Shown here in pieces: positions 35,619 to 48,959 of a stretch of 64,000 nt of DNA. The position numbers were made by a program, and so were the translations under genes. Source of the stretch: Gonocerus acuteangulatus. Taxonomy: Eukaryota > Arthropoda > Insecta > Hemiptera > Coreidae. The DNA lies in assembly GCA_946811695.1 (NCBI GenBank), contig OX328123.1, positions 126,329,518 through 126,393,517 of the forward strand, in the 5' to 3' direction. Within the stretch, counting starts at the first letter, position 1. The number at the start of each line of letters is the position of its first letter. Below the pieces are notes generated by a model, which was given only the letters and a program-made list of their open reading frames with translations, was not told the DNA's origin and did not search any database.

Positions 35619-37042
35619 CTTCAGGACTGCAAGAAGAATCATATGTTTCCGAGATTTATTGTAAACAGGACAAGAAGACTGTACAAAATTTTTGAAAAAT
35701 TCTTTTGTAAGTACAAACAATATTTTAACGAAATTTTGTCATTCAAATATGAATTACTAAATTTAGAAATATGCCGTAATTACCAACTACGTGGTAAATT
35801 GAATAGGAAAGAAATTGATTGTAAAAACCTTCTACTAGGGCAAGTTAATGATCCAAAAATGACTTTAATTTTAGAAACATGTTTGAAATTGTATTCTGAA
35901 AGAATTCAAAATTATAATAAAGAAATTTATAAAAACAAAATTCAAAAATCTTTCCAAAATTCAGGAAATAAACGTAATAATTTAAATTTAGAACATATCT
36001 TTAATAATGAATGCGTAGTTAATTTATCGGATTCTATTATTCCAGAAGAAATATTAAACTTTTTATCACCTAGTGACAATTTTAATATTTTAAAAGCTTT
36101 AAAGGAGTACGACATAATAAATTATGTAATAAATTAGTAAAATGGAATATATGCTAGAAACATTGAGATTGATGAGGATACTAAAAATAAAATTAGAGGA
36201 AGGTTTTCAAATGTACTTAGTAAAGTTAACAATAGTAAAAATTATAAAATTATATCAGATGATATTAATATAAAATTAAGATTGATATTAACATAAAATT
36301 AAGAGTATTAGAAACAAAGACTAAAACCTTTTCCCGTCAAAATCCCAACTTGTACATTATTCGAGCTGATAAGACCAACAAAACTGTTATTATTCAAAAG
36401 GAAAGTTACATTGATAAAATTAATAACATATTTGCGGACAGCTCACTTTTCAAGGAAATTGATTACGATCCTACTAATGGATTAACAAACAAGGTTATAA
36501 AATTTGTGGACAATTTGGTTAGGAATAAATTCATAAATAAAACAGATAGACTAAAATATATCAATCATAATAGTTGCATTCCACTTGCGTATGGCCTGAT
36601 AAAATTACACAAGGACAATCATCCATTACGACCGATTATAAGTGCTACCGATTCTCCTACTCATAAATTAGCAAAACAATTTGATAAAGAACTGAAACCA
36701 TTTGTAACAAATAATCCTTTTGACGTACAGAACGGAATGGAATTAATTAGATTGCTGGAAAATGTTACAATAAAACCTGGATATAAATTAGTTTCCTTTG
36801 ATGTAATAAATATGTTTTCAAATATATCCGTAGATTCTGCTATCAGAATCATTAACAAGAAATGGGATAAAATAGTTTATAATTCAAAAATTAAGGATAA
36901 GAATTTATTTATTGAGGGTATAAAGTTGTGCACTAAAAGATGGGTATTTGAGATTTAGTAACAAAATTTACGAACAGAAAAATGGCGTTCAAATGGGGAA
37001 TCACATATCGGTGGTGATCAGTGGCTTGGTGATGACTTAATT

Positions 37043-37357
37043 GTTTTTATTCTCATATTAAATGAGAGTTTTATTCACGCTGCCATTTAAACCGGAACAG
37101 CTGTACAATATCATATGAGCAAGAACCAATGAGAGCGCAAAGAATAACCACAACTGCGTGGTGCTGTCATTCACTCTTACGGTTACGCGCAGTGTATTGC
37201 AGTCTATCATATTCAACATTTATTTTTATGTTTCCAGATAATTATATCCCACAAAAGTGTCTGCCCTTTTGTAATTATTTTCAAATATGTTTACTGAAGA
37301 CGCTGTTTAAATCGCAGCGTGAATAAAGCACTTCATTTAATATTAAAAATAAAAACT
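37043..37357. mobile_element. MITE with ~50-bp inverted ends in Penelope 2
   Basis: TTTTTATT…ATATTAAATGA…TTTATTCACGCTGCCATTTAAAC at the left is matched by its inverse at the right (GTTTAAATCGCAGCGTGAATAAA…), with a few mismatches. Total ~315 bp, no coding capacity; the short frame inside is chance. Target duplication not clear, so superfamily unassigned. Confidence 0.6.
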
Positions 37358-39107
37358 AGGTACTTAGTTTTTTTTTATTATTATCATTTTAACCCCCTTA
37401 AAAGTGCCCTCCTTATTTATTATTAATTTGAAAATTGCCTTAATTTGCAATTTTTTTCATTAATAATAGTTGGCTTCTGAATAAAACTCTACTTTTGGGT
37501 AACAGTGTTTTGCACCTTTCCCCTATGCGCAGTACCTGGTGTTCCAAGATATGTCCAGGAAACACATATTTACCTTCTTATCTATCTACGAGGTACATTA
37601 TAGCAAAATTTCAGGGCGCATAAAACACTTCATGAAAAGTGCGTTGCCAGCTCTCGGTCTATTTGTACAAATATGTGGACGATTTATTGCTATGTGTTCA
37701 TCAGATATTGAAAGGTTATTTGCAATTTTTAATGGTAAAAGTAATCTAGTAATCTAAACTAAAGAGGTAGAAATTGACAATAGGATTTTATTTCTTGACG
37801 TTGAAATCATAAGGACAATGGAAAATACTCTTGAAATCAAATGGCAACAAAAAAAGGCAAGTTCGGGAAGAATGATTAATTTTTATTCCTGTCATCCCTT
37901 AACATTTAAAAGAAACCTTGTTTACAATAGAACTTTAACTGCTCTGCTCAGAACATGTTTCGAAAAAATTGTTATCCTGGTGAGGTAGTAGAGAATGAAA
38001 TTGAAAGAGCAGAGAAAAAGGTATCATATGGAAGAAATACGCACGGAGTTGATAGGAGCAAAGATAATTTTAAATTTGACATGGAAGTTTTTTAATTTTT
38101 AGATGAATTCTTTTTGGAGGATAAGAAAAATGTTTTAAAAAGGAAAAGGGATGATGATGAACAAATAGCACGGAAATGCATAAAATTGGAAAACATATCT
38201 ACTACGTAAAGTCCAAAATTGAATTGTGACAATAGATTAAAACGAAAAAGGGAATCGAGTGGTGGATTGGATGAGAACAATAGTAGCATAAAAAGATCTA
38301 AAATAAAGCAACCAAAAATTAATGATTTTTTCAGCAAGGCATTACGAACGGTTGAGGACAAAGATACGGTGAGGGAAAGCGCAACGTTATATAATAATCA
38401 TATTTATGAAAAATTAGGCAATAAAAGATGTAGTTTGTTAAAAGATCAGAATGCAGAACCATGCCGTTATTTTGGCTTCAATTTTAATCCATTAATTTCC
38501 AACAAAATAAGACATATATGTAAGGATATAGGCAGGATATCTTGGAAATATGATAATAGAATAAAAAATAGCATTTGTCATATTAAAGATAAATTAAGGT
38601 TAAGGGAAACTAAATACAATATCTACAAAATTGGTTGTAATAGTTGCAATAAATCATATATAGGGGAATCGGAACAGCTACTTCGAAAACGAATTAAGCA
38701 GCATGCGCAAAGAATTGATAAAGGAGAGAATAAAACAGCGTTGGCTTATCATGCTATAAAATATAAACATAGTTTTGATTTTGAAAATATTAGCACATTA
38801 GGTAAAGAAAGAAATAGATTGAAAAGAAGAATAAAGGAAAATATCCATATCATGAAAAATAGAAAGAAAGTGGTAAATAATTATCACTTTAACAAGAACT
38901 TCATGCAAAAACGCGGTCCCACCAAGACATAGACCAGGGACAAATATTTGAAAAACGAGATACACACACGTAAAAGACAATCGCCTGTGACATCGATTAA
39001 TAAGAGACGCAATACAAATCCATGAATTATCAAAATATTTCAAGAACGAATGAAGACCCCAACTCTGGGTTCAAGGGAACATCAGTGAACAATTTTTGGA
39101 ATCAGTG

Positions 39108-39133
39108 AAAAAAAAAAAAAAAAAAAAAAAAAA
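39108..39133 (+). repeat. poly(A) run after Penelope 2
   Basis: 26 A's following ATCAGTGAACAATTTTTGG and ATCAGTG. It may be the tail of a retroposed piece between 38933 and here. No further repeat until the Osiris promoter. Confidence 0.5.
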
Positions 39134-39543
39134 CATTTTCTAACCTCGATTTATTATTTGAATATTTGGTAGATTAATAAAATTGCTTAATTTAATGGGA
39201 GTTTTTTAAAGAGATTATTTTTTCATGAAATTGCGATTTTTTATAGTTCGTCAATATTACATTAAGTACATTTGTATGCGTATGCATGTACTATTCTTAC
39301 TAGGCCAATTTTTTTTTTTATCATGTCATCATCAAATTTTTGAATTCAATTGAAAATTATTAATAACTTTCCATACCTATCACCGATTCTGTTATATTAA
39401 TAAGTATTTTTGATTTTACTTACATGCGACATGTAAAGTTCAAGCTATGCATAATGCGCTGTATTCCAAGGGGCTTGAATGAAATTTTTCATGAATGAAT
39501 GAGTAAATAAGTTTGTAAGACCAGTAGCATGGAGAAAGAGTGG
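39134..39543. other. upstream intergenic region of the Osiris gene
   Basis: AT-rich, no repeat match inside the window and no frame with a domain. Upstream regulatory DNA is possible but cannot be shown. Confidence 0.4.
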
Positions 39544-39667
39544 GAGAGAGAGAGAGAGAGGTGGAGATAGAATAAGAGTGAGCAGAGGTAATGTTTGTAT
39601 TGATGCCAGAGAGAGAGAGAGAGTGGGGAGGAACCTATATATGGCGGGGCCTTGGCAGTGACCTCCA
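39544..39667 (+). promoter_or_regulatory. Osiris core promoter with GAGA tracts and TATA box
   Basis: Two GA tracts (39544–39560 and 39608–39623), the kind of site bound by GAGA factor in insects, precede a TATA box TATATATG at 39636–39643. Transcription about 31 bp downstream would begin near 39667 (CTCCACAG), leaving a ~27-nt 5' UTR before ATG at 39694. A strong focused promoter suits developmentally timed cuticle genes. Assignment is by motif and spacing only. Confidence 0.6.
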
Positions 39668-39693
39668 CAGACAGACTCAAGAGCAGATACAGG

Positions 39694-40162
39694 ATGCATC
39701 GTGGACTCAGCTTCTTGTTCCTCGTGCTAGTGCTGGGACTAGCAGTGGCTGTACCACTCCAGGACTCGCAGGCTCAGGAGAACATAGTCGGTAAGGATGA
39801 AGAATCTCTCTTGGACAAGCTCAACTCCCGTTGCTCCAAGCGCGAGGCATCGGCTTGTCTTATGCTCAAGCTCGTCTCATACGTGAACAGACTCCTCAAG
39901 AAGGCAGATATACCACTGAGCGACGGGCTGGAGATCACTCAGACTAGGGATGTGGTCGAGGAGTCTTTCGAGGATCCTTCTGCTAGAGGCCTTGAGACTG
40001 AGGAGGAACAGGTGGGCAACTTGGTCGCTCAGAAGATCTGGGCCTTCGTCAAGTCGAGGTCGCTCAGATGGGAAGTCCTACCAGGGTCGGAGGTTGTCTT
40101 GGCCACTACACCCAACGCTGATGGCGAACTCAGCCTAGACCTGTCACTCAAAGAGACTGCCG
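39694..40162 (+). CDS. Osiris family protein, exon 1
   Basis: Codes for residues 1–156 plus one base of codon 157. The ATG at 39694 is chosen because it starts a clear signal peptide (MHRGLSFLFLVLVLGLAVAV). An upstream in-frame codon at 39652 would bury it and lies before the probable transcription start. Then comes the Osiris two-cysteine region (RCSKREASACLMLKLVSY) and an acidic middle part (VEESFEDPSARGLETEEEQ). The exon ends at GCCG|GTAAGC, a good donor. Osiris proteins are secretory-pathway/endosomal membrane proteins of epidermal and tracheal cells, acting in cuticle and cuticular nanostructure formation. Which of the numbered Osiris members this is cannot be decided. Confidence 0.9.
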
Positions 40163-43105
40163 GTAAGCAAGCATATGTTGTCCGTGGATAATTGTACACA
40201 TTCATATATAACAAAACCACAAAAAATAATTAAAAAAAAAAACTAAATTTACATAAACTAATTTTCCCAAAATTAGTAAACATTAACTAAAATTAATACT
40301 CACACATCAATAGAAATTAAAGCCTTATTGAACAGTCAATACTACGAAATTATGTAATCAGTAACCTTACAATGATATTTTTAATTTCGAGTTATGATCT
40401 ATTCAATAATCAAATAATGCAAAATATTACAAACAAATGTATACTTTTACTTTTGCAGAAATAAAAGAATCATGATAACAGAGTTTTCACAAATTAAGTT
40501 TTACTGTTTATTTTTTAACTTTATCGCTGTAAGTTTCGGATTAGAAGAGCGAACACGTGAGACTAAATAAAATTGATTGAGAGAAACCTTATTTTAACGA
40601 GGAAAGTCCAACTAAATTGGGTTGCAGGCAAACATTTAAATTGGTAGACGTAATTTGTATTAAATCAATTTTGAATAATTATTTTTTAAATTAAAGTCCT
40701 ATATAAGATAAAAGAACGATAAGCTTTTTGAATTCTATTGCTATATTTTTTTCATTGAAATATAAGTAAATAATAAAGTCAGTGGAGAAATTATATACAC
40801 AAACTTGAATATATTTTATTTGTAATAAAATTACCTCAGAGAAAACTGAGATTTTGTTATTTAAATAAGTTCTGCAAAGCCAATGAGTATCTAACGAACT
40901 TTGTAAATATTGACATTTAAAATTCACTGAACTTTTGATCTTCGAAAAACAATCTTGGAATGGCTGAAAAATAAAAATGCAAAACATCTTATAACAATAG
41001 CTAAATTGCAAACTGCACTCTCGTAAGCCCAAACCCCGTCAAATTTATTATCCCATCGTAGTTTATTTAAAAAATGTTAAAATAAATCTCAATGATCGAT
41101 TAAAAAAACAAAAAAAACAAAAAAAATTTTTGATAAAGGGTAATTACTAAATTCTATGCTTTCGGATTCGGTTTGACCGTCATGTAATTAAGCTTTACCA
41201 AACTTTCTCGACACCTGCTATATTTACATATGTAAAGAAATTACGAGAAATAATAATCAAGTCTGCTGAAAATTGTAGAAAAAAATTGAAATAAAAAAAA
41301 AACTTGCTATTAATTTCTAACATTAATTTTGTTCAAGCTCATTGGAAATGATGGAAACACATTTCAAGTATCTGCTTTTGTTTATTATTAATTTTATTAG
41401 CCACATTTACCATAACAAAATTATTTAACTGTAAATCCAATATATGGTTTCTATTCACGTCTGTCTTCTTTTTCTTGAAGTTATTTGAAAAAAAAAAAAA
41501 AAAAAAAATGCAAAAACTTGTAACCGAATAATTTGAAACACTCCACCCATTCAAGGGGAATATTTTCTTTTTAATCTGATAACAAACGCTTACTGATATG
41601 AATTCTCACGAGAACCTTTCCAATGAGTTTAATTTATATGAAAACACACGTAAACAAAAATAATTTACCTGACACATTAGAATTAATATAAAATGATATA
41701 ACAAAACAAAACTACACACAGAACATTCATAGTCTAACAATATCTATATCCTTTATTTTTCTGCCTATTAACACTGAAAGTAGTTAGTTGGTAGTCTAGT
41801 GAGCTTTTTTTTTTTGCGCAACAACTAACTCTGATTAACTTTTAGTAGACGCACATTCCGCCAATTAGATAGTTGCATGCCTAAGTAAATATCAATTTAT
41901 ACAGATATTTAATACTCAACAATTGCCCACGGATAGCTATGGGTGTTTCGGCTGAGAGCTTGTACAGGTATCATTATGCGAATATTCAAGTTAATGCTTA
42001 TTTGTCTCAATAATTATTGATAAAAAAAACGCATAATATTACCTTACATTTTTATGAGTATGGTTTTGCAGTTTGATACATTTTTTGAGACGAGCTTGAG
42101 CAGATGGACGATGGGCAATAAGTTGAACTATTTTCTTCTGTTGGTTATTAATTGCAGTTAATTTCTTCTAAGGTTCTAATATCTACTTGGTTTAATTTAC
42201 GTTTTGTGAAAAAAAAAACCAGGGAAGGGGTGCAATATTAAAATATCCATGTCAATAAAGATAAGTCAAAATATTAAAACATTTAAAAAATAAAGTTGAT
42301 GCCAAACAGAAAAAAATAGCGCAGCATTTTTATTTTATTATATCTCAATAATATATTTTATAAAGGACTGACATTGGTAAAATGTTTGGTGTAGCTGGTG
42401 ATTTATCTCACCTGCCATAATTGGTATTTATTAATTTCTCATAAAGCTTAATCTGATGCTAATTTAGTGCAGTTAATAGTACTGAGTCGATGTATTAAGA
42501 TGGGAATTCATATCTGCTTTGCTTATTTCGAAGTCAGCGGTTTAGCCTGTTTTTGGCGTGTTACTAATTTCTTTACATATTATCAATAAACTTCTGAATC
42601 TGGAGGATCTGGCCTTGATCCCACAGTCCATATCGTACACCGCCTTCTTTACCGACGTGACTACACGGCCGCAAACAGCAGGTGGTCAACGTCTCTTTAC
42701 TGTCGGCTACTGATAACTGTTTCTCAATAGACGGGAAAATGAGCCGCAACAGTTTCTCCGACAAGCAGCTACAAAGACAACTAGTTATGACATTATATCG
42801 AAGACGTCAAAAATATTACATTTTCGGCTTCATTACAAGCTAACATGAAATTAATAGGAACCCCGTCCTAAAAAAAGTCCGACTCGCAGGAACTGCCTCA
42901 TCTTAGCGCGGTTCCGTTCTTATCCCTAGTCTAATTTCGAAAGATTAAAATAGAAGCAGTTATTATTTTGTTGAGAGGAGATCGTTGACCGTTGATGATG
43001 CAAGGTAGGGATTGTCCGGGTTCGGTCACTGCTACTTAATAATACATACCCCATATGTGTATGTATGTGGGCATATATATGTACATATGTGTGCGTGTAT
43101 ATGTG

Positions 43106-43256
<151 letters not shown>

Positions 43257-43317
43257 AGGTATATTTACATAGATATGTGCATATATTAGTGTTAAATATG
43301 TCCTACTTGTATTTACA

Positions 43318-43356
43318 GCCCTGATGAAGGCTTGAAGTTCAAGCCGAAACGTCGGC
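43318..43356 (+). ncRNA. hammerhead ribozyme
   Basis: GCC, CTGATGA, A, stem II GGCTTG–AAGTT–CAAGCC, GAAA, C·G minimal stem III, cleavage triplet GTC, then GGC pairing with GCC. All core positions are canonical; one extra A precedes stem II. Stem III (ACGT) has no loop, so activity would probably need a dimer, as described for minimal hammerheads of Penelope-like elements and retrozymes. Confidence 0.8.
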
Positions 43357-45453
43357 ACAATAAAACCATTCTTACGATAAAAGTAGCAGTGACCGAACCC
43401 CGATAGTTATTGTTTTGGTTCCAACAGTCTTGAAAGGTAGGATTTACAATCTTACCTGAAAGGGTCGGCATCACTAGAAACTTTCCCGCTAGTTACAAGG
43501 TCTTGGAATCTTGGAACTCTATATTTCTAACAATAAATTGTTTTTGTTATTTTACTAAACCTGTTTTATTTTCGAATACATTATCCAACTATAAGCAATT
43601 AAAAAATAACAAGGAATAAAAAACAGACAAAAAGAACAGTTCGAATAAGCGAAATCAATTACTTTAAAGCTTTAAGCTCTTATTTCTCCGATTGTCATCG
43701 CCTAATCAAAACTTTCATTAGAACCTTTTATGTAGAGCATTTAATAAGCTTTCTAATGGTATTCTTCCGTTTACCAAGATTTTCAACCGTTTTCGAGATA
43801 TTAATGAAAGTTCCCAAAATTTACATTATTTCTAGCAACAGAAAATTGGTCTCATTTTTCATATCCTGTTTTACACACAAAATTTTCCCAACATAAGAAA
43901 TTACAAAAATAAAAAGGAATAAAAAACAAAGGGAAAGAGACAAAAATTACAAAAAGAACGACAAAAACCCGTTCTTAAGAACAAAACAGACGTATTTGAA
44001 GTTTTAAGCACTTATTTCTCCGATTGACATAACCTAATCAAAAATAGTTTTAGAATATTTTTTGTAGAGAATTTAGAAAGCTTTAAAATAGTTTCTATCC
44101 ACTTACCACGATTTCCCAACCGTGTTCGAGATATTAATGAAAGTATACGAAGTTCCTAAAACTTTTCTTGTCTGTTCATAAAATATTTTATTCTAACCCT
44201 TCCTTAACTCCAAACGTAACAAAACTTTCAACATATTAGTATTAATGAAATTAGGACATGCAGATAATGTTTCAACTGAATCCCGTAATTCTAAGTACCC
44301 AAACCAAAAACGGTATTCAAAAATTATTTTTCCAATTTTCTCGAAAACGGTTAAAGCTATCGCCTTGAAAATGGCTCCATTCGTTTTCCTAGCCCAAGAA
44401 GCCTATAAAAAGAGTACTTACAAGCTTATGAACTCAAAAACGTAAGCGTTACGATTTTTTTTGCGCGAATTTCGCCCCAAATGCCATCTTCCAGTGGGCG
44501 GATTTTGCTGGTTAACGAACTTGACCTTTCAAATTGGACGACGGATTTTTGTACCAAATTTAATCAAAATCGGACCATCAGGGAAGCCATAAATGAGCGA
44601 ACAGACAAATATATATATATATATATATATATACAAATTTTAACTACCATCATTTTCGGTTTCCAGAGGTTCTGAAACGCAAAATTTTCTAGTCGGCACT
44701 TCCGGATTGTTTCATTGTATCAACCCTATAAGCGGGGTTCCTCCCTATGAGGGAGGGAGGAACCGCGCTAAAAAGGCGTAATTTTTGTGTGTTCCGTTGA
44801 CAAGAGCAAAATATTAAAATAAAATGTTGAATATATTAAACCAGTATATTATACACATAATTGAAAAAGCTTCCAGAGACAGCTTTTAAATGTTTATTAT
44901 CAACAATAACACAACATGCTGGGATTTGTGCTGAGAGATTAAATCTTAAAAGTAAGATCTGAGCGTAGATCGCAGTAAACAGACAATTTCCCTAAAACAT
45001 AATAAATTCTAAATTAATTCACTGACTTCGTGTACTTTAATCGGCGTTTTGATAAATTTAACTCTGTACAGGTATAACTCTGACCCATTCATGAAAAAAT
45101 TGCTATTATTCAGGCGCTAGTCCGTCCATCTTGCTAAGGAATAATCTTTGCAAGAATTGACTTGCCACAATGTAAAAATAAGCGTGGTAGCTCAATTTAT
45201 AATGCAATCATGCTTATAAAAATTTCATCCAGACAATCTAAATTTTCTAAATATTAAAGATTTGAAAATTTCATATATTTCTAAGATGACTTCTATTTCA
45301 TTCTACTATAGTATAAGAAAATACAAATTTTTATTCTTCTTATATTTTTTTCTCGCTCTGCATATTTCAATATTTTCTAACATTTCACGGTATTGGATCA
45401 ATAGTAAGTGGATAATAACATTATTTTTAACCACATCATTAAAATTTCTTCGC

Positions 45454-45493
45454 CCTACATGTTTCGTGGCCTTATTTCACGAGCTCGTCAGGT
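45454..45493 (-). ncRNA. degenerate hammerhead-like relic
   Basis: The minus strand has CTGACGA, a GTG/CAC pairing, GAAAC and ATGTA, spaced as in a type I hammerhead, but stem I does not pair and stem II is offset. A GCCCCTGAAGAGGTG half-motif lies at 45609. Perhaps remains of an old Penelope-like pseudo-LTR. Confidence 0.3.
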
Positions 45494-46370
45494 CATCTTG
45501 GCATTCCAACTTTTAATGAGTAGTTGAGCTCTTCTAGTAGTATACCTTTTGAAAAAATGGAACATAAGGAGATATTGTGGACGAGTTCAGCTATTGGTTT
45601 ATGCTGGGAATTGCCCCTGAAGAGGTGGGTAACTAAAACCATAAAATATGCAGAACGAATGAATTTTAATAAAGTGATTAAAAAGTTTTGATTGTATGCA
45701 TAGATTCTGGTATAACTAGTTCTCAGTCAGTGAATGGTTGGAGTCCACATGAAGTGCAATGACTTTTATCAGTAGAAATATGCTATCATTCCCCATTCTT
45801 CCATATATTGTGAAACTCAACATTCTAAAAAAAAGTTCATGAAACCGAAGTCCAGATATAAATGAGTGTCTTCCGTTTTGAACATTACTCTTGGAGAGTG
45901 ATGCGTGACAAGGTAATAGTGGAAGATGGATGAGCTGGGAAAAGGATTAGTGCTCGAGTCGAAAGGCAATCTGTTCGAGAGAAAGGAGAACAGGTGGTTG
46001 GACAAGATCTTCTCTTCCTTATGAGACGGAGTATCTAATTGGTCGAAGGCTGACCCACTGGCCGATAGACCTTTCTATCCTCTTCTCTCATTGGCTAGCA
46101 ATCTGCGCTGGGGGGATGATTGAGGATCAGCCATCTTTACGGATAATCTTCTATATTCGCGAAAGGCTTCTAATTGCCACGCTTACTTATTCCCTTTAAG
46201 GAAAAACGGAAATTCTCCCCTCTCCTATCACTTCAAATGACGCTTGAATACCTCTTCACGAAGTCCAAAAAGCCGACGTGCCAAACAGTTGAGTATTCGG
46301 CTAGAGAACCCACAAAGATCTGAGTGAATGTATATTGGACGTTTCGATTGGCAGCCTTCTTTAGCAATAA

Positions 46371-46500
46371 CTGGCATGAGGTATCCATAGGCCAGAGGTA
46401 ACTGACATGAGGTATCCATAGGCCAGAGGTAACTGACATGAGGTATCCATAGGCCAGAGGTAACTGACATGAGGTATCCATAGGCCAGAGGTAACTGACC
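46371..46500. repeat. 31-bp tandem repeat, four copies
   Basis: GGTATCCATAGGCCAGAGGT recurs at 46380, 46411, 46442 and 46473, separated by AACTGACATGA (AACTGGCATGA before the first). The copies are identical, implying recent expansion. Frames across it are artefacts of the period. Confidence 0.9.
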
Positions 46501-47365
46501 ATATGCTTCATGTTCATAAACATTTACCTGACGATCGATTAACTTTACCTTCGGTCATACTCCTTCTGCCATTTATTACAGAAGAAAGCTGCCAACGTGC
46601 CCATAATATATTCATAGAGACATGTTTGTTTTAGTTGAGCCGAATGAAAACTACACACTATATATTGATATTAAACTATGGATGATGAGACTTTAAGGTT
46701 TTGTGATAGAATTGTAAAGTTTTGAATACGTAAAGTTTACATCATTAAAATGCATTTCACAAGAAACGGATTTGACGATGAATGAAAAAGTTTTATTCTC
46801 TCACAGTGTTATTTCCTCGAGTATAAACACAAAGCCGTATTGTAATTCGCCCTCTTCTTTGGGGATTATTTTAATGACTAACTGACGGGTATATAAAATA
46901 AAATTAGAATCTTGTTTGAGATGGATATTTATTATGGTTCATCTTATTCTGATATGGTTTGGATACGCCCTATTCTAAGTAGATATATGTCTGACGGGAA
47001 TCTCTAGAAATAAGACGGTTTGTCGATTGAAATTGAATAACATCGTTAACTGTTACAATTTAAAAGTGACAACATAAGCCAAAGCTGAGTCTATTACTAA
47101 AACGTTCGTTAGACACAGACAGAAAGACATTTGAGACACAGACAGGCAGACATTTGTTTTAAGGGTGGATTTGGTTTCATTATTAAACCCAAAAAATATC
47201 AACAAACGAGTTGATTCTGTGCAATGTACCGACAAATCCTATACCAAATATGTTTATATTTTGGGAACGAATTTGGTTAATCTTTTTAAAATATAGCGTA
47301 CTTCGACGTTCCACGCCCATATCGTTTTCTGTCACTCGGGGAATGTCAAGACACAGATTATGGTT

Positions 47366-47473
<108 letters not shown>

Positions 47474-48959
47474 CAGTAAATTTATACACTTTGATGGCAA
47501 TTCTGCTGCAAATGTGAGAATGACATGACAGATCTAATGATGAAATTCCATTAACAATTACAGATATAGCTGTTGGCTGGATTGTCGTACTTTTCAAGCG
47601 AAGATATCCTAGGAAATCGTTCGTAGTGGCATATATATGACGTTTTTCATTTGTATATTGTACATTTAAGAATATATTAAGTTTGATCATTTTTTTAGAA
47701 AAATTAACTCAGTAGGCTAGGATTTGAACCGAAAATCATTCGTTATATCCTCGAAGGCTTTGTCAATTACCCTTAGAGGCTTTATATCAAATCATTGCAA
47801 GTCAATTCATCCAAAGAGCCAAAGCTTCATATTTATCTAAAGCTAGTTACAATCTTATTTTTAGGAATTATCTTAATCGCTGGAAGATGATTAAAACTTC
47901 ACTTTTCTCTTTAAATGTTTTTATTTCTTCTCTATCCTACATGTTGCAAACTTTGTGGTGCCTCTTGAGGGAAAAAACAAATAAATAAAACTTTAGGAAG
48001 GTTCTCCCCCTTAATTCGAGGCTATAAGCATTTTTATTCATAGTATTATTCACAGAAGAGGCATGTAAAGGGGGTTAAACATGTGGAGATGATGTGCATA
48101 TATTTATTCGCTGGGATTTTTATGTTTAGCTGGTGGGACGTCTCCATCTCTCCAGCGGTGCTTCTCCTGAGCATCAAGCCGTCCCACCAACCAAAAATCT
48201 AGGGAAGTGTGCAGAGTGAATTTTTAAAGATCTTCCGTCGATTACAATAATTTATACATTTGAGTAACAGGTATTTCTATTATTAACAATGTTATTGTTG
48301 AATGTGTTAAATCTTTGTTCCCATTGTTATCTTCGTCGGGTACATGACACGATTCTTCCGTCTCACCATCTCCCTTACATTCCTGAGAATGTCTAGAAGA
48401 CGTATGACTCATCTGATGATTGGCGTATCCCTAGAAAGTAGTACAATGCGCCCTATGACATCCTGACGGCCGTCGGATGCTCCACGGTCCACTTTCCTTC
48501 CTTTTATTTGTCCCTGGATTTGTTTCCTTATCTTCAAGGAAATAATAGCGTCTCAGAGACCTGTCACTTTCTTCTTAGAGTCGGCGTTTCTTCCTTCTTT
48601 ATTCTGCCACATAAAGATCTTTTCACAATGAATCTCTGATCTGAAAGGCCATATGGTCGAAGACGATTTGAATTGGTTCAGGAATATCTTGACGAATTTA
48701 GTTAAAACCAGTATTAAAAGGCGAACATCAAACTCTTAAAAGTTTGCTTGTTTAAAGTGAAGCTGTTCCTAGCTGGTTAGTAACTTTGGTAAATGCCTGG
48801 TCATTGAACAGATATTGATTATATTTACTGCCGTTTATTTATATTTGGCAATCAAGGCTGACTCGCGAACATATGATATCATTTCAAAATGCTCCTAATG
48901 TAGCACTATCATAGTGAAGGACACCACATTACACCATATTACAGCATATTTTTCTATTA

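Larger units (their letters stand above)
35259..38932 (+). pseudogene. Penelope-like element 2, broken RT–GIY-YIG
   Basis: Plus-strand relic colinear with element 1. N-terminal part from ~35280 (ILDMNINEE), interrupted by a SINE, continues 35616–36137 (CKKNHMFPRFI…). After a gap, 36350–37020 has the palm (LIKLHKDNHPLRPIISA, SFDVINMFSNI, then shifted VQMGNHISVVISG). A ~600-bp interruption (37030–37640, with a MITE) separates motif B from the catalytic LYKYVDDLLLC at ~37662. Then FLDVEIIRT, RMINFYSCHPLTFKRNL, a basic linker, and an open GIY-YIG frame (38219–38932: CNSCNKSYIGESEQLL, R and H kept). At least five disruptions; inactive. No pseudo-LTR was seen. Confidence 0.85.

Noticed and set aside
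35526..35720. Frames through the 35560–35615 A-run
   Set aside because: Lys- or Phe-rich stretches come from the SINE poly(A) tail and are not coding.
46371..46500. CRISPR-like array (31-bp period)
   Set aside because: The repeats are directly contiguous with no variable spacers, and the DNA is eukaryotic.
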